Shown one piece after another: positions 7,631 through 10,860 of a stretch of DNA of 10,860 nt. Below the pieces are notes generated by a model. That model searched no databases. It was given only the letters and a program-made list of their open reading frames with translations, and was not told the origin of the DNA. The translations under genes and the position numbers were made by a program. The number at the start of each line of letters is the position of its first letter. Position 1 is the stretch's first letter. Source of the stretch: an uncultured Bacillota bacterium (GTDB lineage: Bacteria > Bacillota > Clostridia > Christensenellales > UBA1242); assembly GCA_945921365.1 (NCBI GenBank), contig CAMEKL010000010.1:1-10860 (forward strand), given 5' to 3'.

Positions 7631-7835
7631 AATCCTCAAAGAAGAAAAGTTCTTCAAATTTCACATCTAATGCGAGACAGATTAGATAAGCAAGCTTTGC
7701 AGTTGGATTAAATGTTCCTTTTTCAATGGAAATTATTGTTTGCCTTGTTGTTGAAACAAGGTCAGCAAGTCTTTGCTGTGAAAATCCTTTTGCTTCTCTA
7801 TATTCTTTTATTTTGTTTTTAAATTTAAGTTCCAT
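7629..7835 (-). CDS. XRE-family transcriptional regulator (small HTH protein)
   Basis: 68 residues, almost entirely one Cro/CI-type helix-turn-helix. It opens MELKFKNKIKEYREAKGFSQ, and the HTH core QQRLADLVSTTRQTIISIEKGT is at about 21-42, with the typical Q-x-x-L-A, V-S-x-x-x-Q-T-I and E-x-G positions. The rest of the fold is NPTAKLAYLICLALDVKFEELF. The ATG at 7835 is preferred over the TTG at 7859 because the shorter form matches compact regulators of this type. It also leaves just one base after the upstream stop codon (TAA at 7839-7837), which implies translational coupling. No convincing Shine-Dalgarno precedes it. Its partner is the membrane protein upstream. The twin palindromes at that operon's promoter are the obvious binding sites, so autorepression is the likely role (inferred). 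Confidence 0.88.
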   Translation of the reverse strand: MELKFKNKIKEYREAKGFSQQRLADLVSTTRQTIISIEKGTFNPTAKLAYLICLALDVKFEELFFFED

Positions 7836-7836
7836 T

Positions 7837-8172
7837 TTAACACCACACGCCACAAACAAAAAGAATATATCTAACTGTGAAGAATATAAACGCTAGACCA
7901 TCTAAAACTGAGCCAATAAGCACTTGCCATGGTCTTTTTGCAAGAAAATATTGAAGCGTGTAAAAAAGACTAGCCCAAAAGAAACAAATTGATGCAATCA
8001 AATACGCAGATGATGGGTGATTTAACGCACTTTCAACAATAATGAAAACAACTGCGAGAATTCCTGTTGCAAGCAAAGAAATTAACGAACTTTTGCCAAG
8101 TTTTTCTCTTTCCATTTCTCCAATAATTGCCTTTTTCCTTGAAGTTTTTTCCAAAATTTTTTCTTTTTCCAT
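7837..8172 (-). CDS. small three-helix membrane protein (DUF6442-like) paired with XRE regulator
   Basis: 111 residues. A charged cytoplasmic N-terminus (MEKEKILEKTSRKK...EMEREKLGK, 1-27) precedes three hydrophobic segments (about 29-50, 54-78 and 82-106). The MxKEKILEKSRKxN-like opening and overall plan resemble the DUF6442 group of small membrane proteins that sit beside XRE regulators in Bacillota; this match is from memory and tentative. No enzymatic motif is visible. A good Shine-Dalgarno (AAAAGGAG on the minus strand, 8186-8179) lies 6 nt before the ATG. Transcription comes from the consensus promoter at 8244-8217 and continues into the regulator gene. A role as sensor or target that modulates the regulator, or in a membrane stress response, is conceivable but not shown. 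The product is unlike a toxin of known type. Confidence 0.75.
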   Translation of the reverse strand: MEKEKILEKTSRKKAIIGEMEREKLGKSSLISLLATGILAVVFIIVESALNHPSSAYLIASICFFWASLFYTLQYFLAKRPWQVLIGSVLDGLAFIFFTVRYILFVCGVWC

Positions 8173-8193
8173 ATCTTTCTCCTTTTTTAATTT

Positions 8194-8211
8194 TGTAAAG
8201 TTTACTTTACA
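8194..8211. promoter_or_regulatory. operator O1 (18-bp palindrome at transcription start)
   Basis: TGTAAAGTTTACTTTACA is an inverted repeat of two 8-bp arms around a TT centre. It sits just downstream of the -10 element of the minus-strand promoter and covers the expected transcription start near 8210. It is the likely site for the XRE regulator encoded in the same operon. Confidence 0.75.
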
Positions 8212-8216
8212 TTATT

Positions 8217-8244
8217 ATTATATGCTATAAAAATAAAATGTCAA
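8217..8244 (-). promoter_or_regulatory. consensus promoter of the membrane protein/XRE operon
   Basis: On the minus strand, a perfect -35 TTGACA (8244-8239), a 16-bp spacer and a perfect -10 TATAAT (8222-8217). A promoter this strong without repression would be unusual for a regulator gene, which fits the two flanking operators. Confidence 0.85.
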
Positions 8245-8256
8245 GTTTTCTTTACA
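8239..8256. promoter_or_regulatory. operator O2 (18-bp imperfect palindrome over the -35)
   Basis: TGTCAAGTTTTCTTTACA matches O1 at 16 of 18 positions. The first six bases are the complement of the -35 TTGACA, so binding here would cover it. Its centre is 45 bp from the centre of O1. Confidence 0.65.
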
Positions 8257-8309
8257 TATTTATTCAATAAAGAAGAAAAAAGTGTTAAATAAAAATACGT
8301 CTAACAAAA

Positions 8310-8377
8310 AAACTGCTTCGCGTTATTATTGAATAAAAAAATCGAGCAAAAAGCCAGACAATTTCTTCTAGTGCGGA
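8310..8377 (-). repeat. tRNA-3'-end-like direct repeat, distal copy A
   Basis: The 36-bp core 8342-8377 matches 8638-8673 at 33 positions. The similarity then continues through an A-run differing by one base and, more weakly, to about 8310 (14 of 21). Read on the minus strand it gives TTCCGCACTAG where the real tRNA gives ATCCGCACCAG, so it mimics the acceptor 3' strand and CCA end plus the terminator flank. Immediately 5' on the minus strand is a GCGGA that can pair with TCCGC across an 11-nt loop (8373-8393). This looks like an internally deleted tRNA gene. The terminator stem in this copy carries a mismatch. Confidence 0.7.
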
Positions 8378-8421
8378 AGACAACTCACTCCGCTTTTCTT
8401 TATCGCTGAAGTGCCGAAAAC

Positions 8422-8443
8422 TTGCCACTGGCAACTTTTTTTT
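8422..8443 (+). repeat. hairpin followed by T-run (terminator-like)
   Basis: TTGCC-ACT-GGCAA followed by C and eight T. The flanking A4 and T4 can extend the stem past one C-C mismatch. It has the form of a plus-strand terminator, but no plus-strand gene precedes it. Confidence 0.4.
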
Positions 8444-8548
8444 GCACGCGTTCGAGTCTTTTTCGCTACCACTCACAAAACCTTGTTTCCCTAGATGTGA
8501 AAGAATAACCACTTATTTTTTCTTCGAAGATAATTCTTCGCAAGAGAG

Positions 8549-8587
8549 TTCGCACAAAATTTTGAAAAAATTTTCGTCTGGTGCGAA
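8549..8587. repeat. inverted repeat TTCGCAC / GTGCGAA
   Basis: Perfect 7-bp arms (8549-8555 and 8581-8587) enclose an A/T-rich interior with AAAATTTT and AAAATTTT blocks. The right arm lies in a segment resembling the tRNA 3' end (TCTGGTGCG). Confidence 0.45.
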
Positions 8588-8604
8588 AGAAAAAATTGCG
8601 GCCG

Positions 8605-8673
8605 AAAGAGCGACGCATTTTTTTTGAATAAAAAAAATCGAGCAAAAAGCCCGACAATTTTTTCTGGTGCGGA
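8605..8673 (-). repeat. tRNA-3'-end direct repeat, proximal copy B
   Basis: The partner of the repeat at 8310-8377, offset by 295-296 bp. It comprises the true tRNA-Leu 3' end (TCCGCACCA on the minus strand), its terminator and the sequence beyond. That the duplicated segment begins inside the tRNA 3' end is typical of att site duplications made by tRNA-targeting integrases. No integrase is present in the window. Confidence 0.7.
8630..8654 (-). terminator. intrinsic terminator of tRNA-Leu
   Basis: On the minus strand, TCGGGC, a TTTTT loop, GCTCGA and eight T. The 6-bp stem has one G-U pair and begins about 10 nt after the encoded CCA. Confidence 0.75.
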
Positions 8674-8746
8674 TAGCGGGACTTGAACCCACACGATTTC
8701 TCACTTGCCCCTTAAACAAGCGTGTCTACCATTCCACCACATCCGC
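8665..8746 (-). tRNA. tRNA-Leu (anticodon AAG)
   Basis: 82 nt with an encoded CCA. The acceptor GCGGATG pairs with TATCCGC (last pair G-U), followed by discriminator A and CCA. The D stem is GTG/CAC with a GG-containing loop. The anticodon stem CTTGT/GCAAG closes the loop TTAAGGG, giving anticodon AAG (positions 34-36), which reads CUU. The variable arm is an extended class II arm of about 11 nt with a short TGA/TCG stem and GAAA loop. The T arm is GTGGG-TTCAAGT-CCCGC. The class II arm, A73 and the T-G-G-x-G-G-A-A-T-x-G-x-A-G-A D-region all fit leucine. Because A34 is present, deamination to inosine by TadA would be expected to broaden reading to CUC; that is an inference. It has its own promoter and terminator. 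Confidence 0.92.
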
Positions 8747-8759
8747 AAAATTCTTAACT

Positions 8760-8787
8760 ATTATATCATATTGTTTTTATTTGTCAA
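8760..8787 (-). promoter_or_regulatory. consensus promoter for tRNA-Leu
   Basis: On the minus strand, TTGACA (8787-8782), a 16-bp spacer and TATAAT (8765-8760), both perfect. The start would be near 8753, a few bases before the mature 5' end at 8746. Confidence 0.88.
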
Positions 8788-8816
8788 TTGTTTTTTATAA
8801 GTTTTTTTTAATATTG

Positions 8817-8843
8817 TTGACTTTTTGCTAAATGTTTGATAAA
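8817..8843 (+). promoter_or_regulatory. possible promoter for the S51-like gene
   Basis: TTGACT (8817-8822) and GATAAA (8838-8843) with a 15-bp spacer. The -10 is poor and the spacer short, so this is weak. It is nevertheless the only -35-like hexamer before the ribosome binding site. Confidence 0.3.
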
Positions 8844-8865
8844 AATTGCTAAAAGGAAGGAAATT

Positions 8866-9636
8866 TTGGATATTTTTCTAACAGCATCATTAGATACAAA
8901 CATTAAAGACGAAGATGGAAATAAAATTGCAAAAAATTTTGGAAATAAAAATTTTATTCTTGACAATTTTAAATCTTCAATTAAAAAATACAACAATTTT
9001 TTGTTTATTACATCAAACCCAGAGTATTATGAGAAAACTGATAATTATTTTCAAGTAGCGAAAGAGAGTATGGAACTTACGCTTCCATTTAAAAACTATG
9101 CTGTTTTAGATGACAGAACAAAAAAGTATGCAAGAACACTTGTTGAAAATGCCGATTTTATATGGCTTTCTGGTGGTCATGTTCCAACGCAAAACGAATT
9201 TTTTAAAGATATAAACTTAAAAGAGCTTTTGAAATCATCAAAAGCTGTTATATGCGGAATTAGTGCTGGATCTATGAACTGTGCAGAAATTGTCTATTCA
9301 CAGCCAGAAGAAGAAGGCGAGGCAATAGATGGAAACTATAAGAGATATTTTAGCGGACTTGGTTTAACAAAACTTAGCATTTTGCCACATTGGCAAAAAG
9401 TTAAAGATGAATTTGTTGATGGAATAAGTGTTAAAGACATGGCAGTAGGAGACAGTAAAAATAAGCCATTTTAGGCGATTCCTGATGGCCCTTATGTTTT
9501 AATCAGAGATGGCAAAACAACGCTTTATGGCGAAGGGTATTGGTTTGAAGATGGAAATTCAACGCAAATATGCGTCGATGAAAAGAAAACTGACCTTGAA
9601 AAATACATTAACAAAGATAAAACGTGCAACTTGTAA
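8866..9636 (+). pseudogene. S51-family (peptidase E / glutamine-amidotransferase-like) gene interrupted by in-frame TAG
   Basis: The TTG at 8866 is the likely start: AGGAAGG (8854-8860) lies 5 nt upstream and the product then opens MDIFLTAS, the usual first strand of the family. Visible motifs are WLSGGHVPTQ (W100-Q109), the nucleophile elbow GISAGSM (G131-M137, Ser133) and ILPHW (His175). These correspond to the Ser and His of S51 peptidases such as dipeptidase E. The frame is broken by TAG at 9472-9474 (codon 203) after D-S-K-N-K-P-F, but continues without a further stop as A-I-P-D-G-P-Y-V-L-I-R-D-G and on to TAA at 9634-9636. The family commonly has a Y/L-A-I-x-D-G strand here, so a one-base change from a Tyr codon explains it. 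If the stop is real, the 202-residue product retains both catalytic residues but lacks about 53 C-terminal residues. The last 29 bp overlap the convergent U32-like gene. Confidence 0.75.
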
Positions 9637-10792
9637 GTTTTTTGCGTTTTAGTTTAAGCTCTCTTCCGTTTTGCATAACAAATTTAAAGTTGTTGTTATA
9701 TGGGCAAGAGGAACATTTTGCGCCCAAGTGTTCTTTCATTGGGCAGTGGCGAAGTGTCATAAGTGGAACGTCAATATGATTGGAAAGTTCATTTTCAGCT
9801 GAAAGAACAGGCATATTGAGGAAATTTGCACTAATGGAGTTGTAAACATTAAGAAGCCCGCCAGCCACTTTTTTTGTTTTTAAAGATAGGGCATAATAGT
9901 TGTTGGCAATAATCGGTATGCCTGTTTTGTTAATTATTTCCCTTAAAATTTCAATGTCCTCTTTTACTGCAAAGTTTGGAGTGTCAAGAAATGCATTTTT
10001 TCCACATTTAGCACAAATTTCCATAAGTCTTTTGATGCTTTCAATTTTGTATATTTCTGGAGAATAAATAATATTCTCTTTTTCAAGTTTTTCGTTTATA
10101 TTTTCAATAATTTGAAAATTTTCAAATTTATCAAACGGCATATTAGTCTGAATAAATTTTTTTTCAAGCTTTTGACCTTTAAATTCTGTTAGTTTTTGAA
10201 AAAGTTTATCATAGAAGTTTCTTCTAAATTCATTTAATGCGCTTTTTGGAACAAAAACGCCATCGGTTTTGAAATTTATATCGCATTCAAAATATTCACT
10301 CTTATTAAAACAGGTGACAATATCTTCTTTTGATAGTGGTTGATTTTGCGCCTTTTCGAGCGTGTTTCCAACAATCTCAAAATTGTCAAATTTTGCTTTG
10401 ATTTTATTGCCACTAAATGCTTCAATTTCAATTTGAATTTTTTTCTTTTTAGTAAAATTGCATAGCACTTCTTCAAGATTATAATCCTCTATAAGCCTTA
10501 CTTCTGCGCCATTTTTTATATTTTGCATAGTAGTTGCATAGTATTTATTTTCGCCAAGTTTTTTAAGGTCAAAAAGGGAAATTGTGCATAGCTCTTTTCC
10601 GTTTTCAAAAAGTTTGACTGATGACTTTTTCGAAAGGTCTTTTGATGACGAGAAAACAAACTCGTTAAACTTTTTTCCTAAGGTAATTTTTTCAACCTTT
10701 CCAATATGAACTCCAATGTGGTTATTGAAGTTTGAAATTATGTTGCAGTTTCCATTAAAATATCCCTCTGTGTATTCTCTGTTAAATGCCAA
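9608..10792 (-). CDS. U32-family peptidase-like protein lacking the N-terminal domain (probable fragment)
   Basis: About 394 residues if translation starts at the TTG at 10792; the frame stays open up to a TAA at 10852-10850. The opening (LE)LAFNREYTEGYFNG and N-N-H-I-G-V-H-I-G-K-V match the segment that follows the catalytic domain in large clostridial U32 proteins (FNRGFTEGYF, NNRGVYVGKV). The C-terminal C-P-M...CSSC...SC cysteine cluster (C350, C360, C363, C389) also fits the family. U32 members include the rRNA/tRNA hydroxylation proteins RlhA and TrhP and putative collagenases. The usual N-terminal U32 domain is not encoded in this frame within the window, and all three minus-strand frames have stops in 10840-10857. 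No Shine-Dalgarno precedes the TTG. The end is also short, stopping five residues after the final SC where relatives normally continue. It is best read as a disrupted gene or the second half of a split gene. Confidence 0.7.
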   Translation of the reverse strand: MAFNREYTEGYFNGNCNIISNFNNHIGVHIGKVEKITLGKKFNEFVFSSSKDLSKKSSVKLFENGKELCTISLFDLKKLGENKYYATTMQNIKNGAEVRLIEDYNLEEVLCNFTKKKKIQIEIEAFSGNKIKAKFDNFEIVGNTLEKAQNQPLSKEDIVTCFNKSEYFECDINFKTDGVFVPKSALNEFRRNFYDKLFQKLTEFKGQKLEKKFIQTNMPFDKFENFQIIENINEKLEKENIIYSPEIYKIESIKRLMEICAKCGKNAFLDTPNFAVKEDIEILREIINKTGIPIIANNYYALSLKTKKVAGGLLNVYNSISANFLNMPVLSAENELSNHIDVPLMTLRHCPMKEHLGAKCSSCPYNNNFKFVMQNGRELKLKRKKLTSCTFYLC

Positions 10793-10810
10793 TTCTAAAT
10801 TTTCTTTTTT

Positions 10811-10846
10811 GTTACTTTTTTTGTTACTTTTCTTGTTACTTTTTAT
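10811..10846 (-). repeat. 12-bp tandem repeat, three copies
   Basis: On the plus strand, GTTACTTTTTTT (10811-10822), GTTACTTTTCTT (10823-10834) and GTTACTTTTTAT (10835-10846). In the frame of the U32-like gene this encodes repeats of Ser-Asn-Lys-Lys just before the conserved ENLELAFNRE segment. A-runs of up to seven bases lie inside the repeat. Confidence 0.85.
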
Positions 10847-10860
10847 TACTTAATTACATT

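Larger units (their letters stand above)
8378..8629. other. gene-free, CG-rich, hairpin-rich stretch between the repeats
   Basis: No convincing gene is seen on either strand. CG dinucleotides (GCGG, CGCG, TTCG, GGCCG) are more frequent by eye than in the rest of the window. Small hairpins are frequent: TTGCC/GGCAA with a T-run (8422-8443), CGAAGA/TCTTCG (8525-8540) and TTCGCAC/GTGCGAA (8549-8587). A third partial tRNA-end-like segment, TCTGGTGCG, occurs at 8577-8585. The minus-strand frames here translate to F/R/K-rich peptides with recurring ARFF pieces, which is what a repeated non-coding sequence gives. It could be the remnant of a small element inserted at the tRNA 3' end, or a structured RNA. 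Confidence 0.5.

Noticed and set aside
7836..7859. Extended start (TTG) for the XRE regulator
   Set aside because: It would add eight residues overlapping the upstream gene's end. The ATG at 7835 gives the normal compact length.
8446..8469. Plus-strand tRNA-like 3' end (CGTTCGAGTC followed by CTACCA)
   Set aside because: The bases flanking the TTCGAGT loop do not pair into a T stem and no acceptor partner or anticodon arm precedes it.
8442..8627. Plus-strand frame of 61 codons in the repeat region
   Set aside because: No Shine-Dalgarno and low-complexity composition. It also overlaps the inverted repeats.
8285..8719. Four overlapping minus-strand frames of 63-75 codons running through the tRNA flank
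   Set aside because: They start in or read out of the tRNA 3' end, are rich in F, R and K, share repeated ARFF-type peptides from the duplicated DNA, and lack ribosome binding sites. They are artefacts of a non-coding repeat.
9472..9474. TAG read as a reassigned sense codon (pyrrolysine or code change)
   Set aside because: gltX and the deacetylase gene end in TAG at sensible positions, and no recoding element was seen nearby.
1..10860. CRISPR arrays, insertion sequences, integrases, rRNA, riboswitches and T-boxes
   Set aside because: I looked for regular spaced repeats, transposase or integrase motifs and known leader motifs and saw none. The only repeats are the tRNA-flank pair, the operators and the 12-bp tandem array.

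Overview
The window looks like a low-GC, AT-rich Bacillota (Clostridia-type) chromosome, probably from an uncultured or gut lineage. The grounds are very A/T-rich codon use, strong GGAGG-type ribosome binding sites, TTGACA/TATAAT promoters, intrinsic terminators with U-runs, a SipW/TasA-like surface protein, a PdaB-like polysaccharide deacetylase and a small XRE regulator paired with a membrane protein. The genetic code appears standard: TAG, TAA and TGA all end recognisable genes. The lineage is an inference, because no rRNA or other taxonomic marker is present.

Layout. Positions 2-532 (+) hold the C-terminal part of a phosphopentomutase-like protein that runs in from the left edge and seems to have lost its metal ligands. 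Its tail carries a near-consensus promoter for glutamyl-tRNA synthetase (576-2246), followed after 35 bp by a complete UvrA (2282-5116). Then come a secreted TasA/camelysin-like protein (5173-5934), a terminator, and a two-gene unit of a PdaB-like deacetylase (6119-6919) and a double-OB-fold SSB-like protein (6946-7593). A bidirectional terminator (7604-7630) separates this block from a minus-strand operon: a three-helix membrane protein (8172-7837) and an XRE regulator (7835-7629). That operon's consensus promoter is flanked and overlapped by two near-identical 18-bp palindromes, a very likely autoregulatory operator pair.

Positions 8258-8664 contain no credible gene. This stretch is richer in CG dinucleotides than its surroundings and full of inverted repeats. 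It ends in direct repeats of the 3' end and terminator flank of an adjacent minus-strand tRNA-Leu(AAG) gene (8746-8665), the pattern expected from a decayed tRNA-targeted insertion or a tRNA-linked repeat. Beyond the tRNA, an S51/peptidase E-like gene is interrupted by one in-frame TAG. It converges on and overlaps a U32-peptidase-like gene that lacks its expected N-terminal domain within the window and starts next to a 12-bp tandem repeat. The right third of the window therefore looks like a region under decay or rearrangement, in contrast to the intact housekeeping genes on the left.

The best candidates for something undescribed are the tRNA-linked repeat region, the metal-ligand-less phosphopentomutase-like protein, and the dual-operator membrane protein/XRE cassette.
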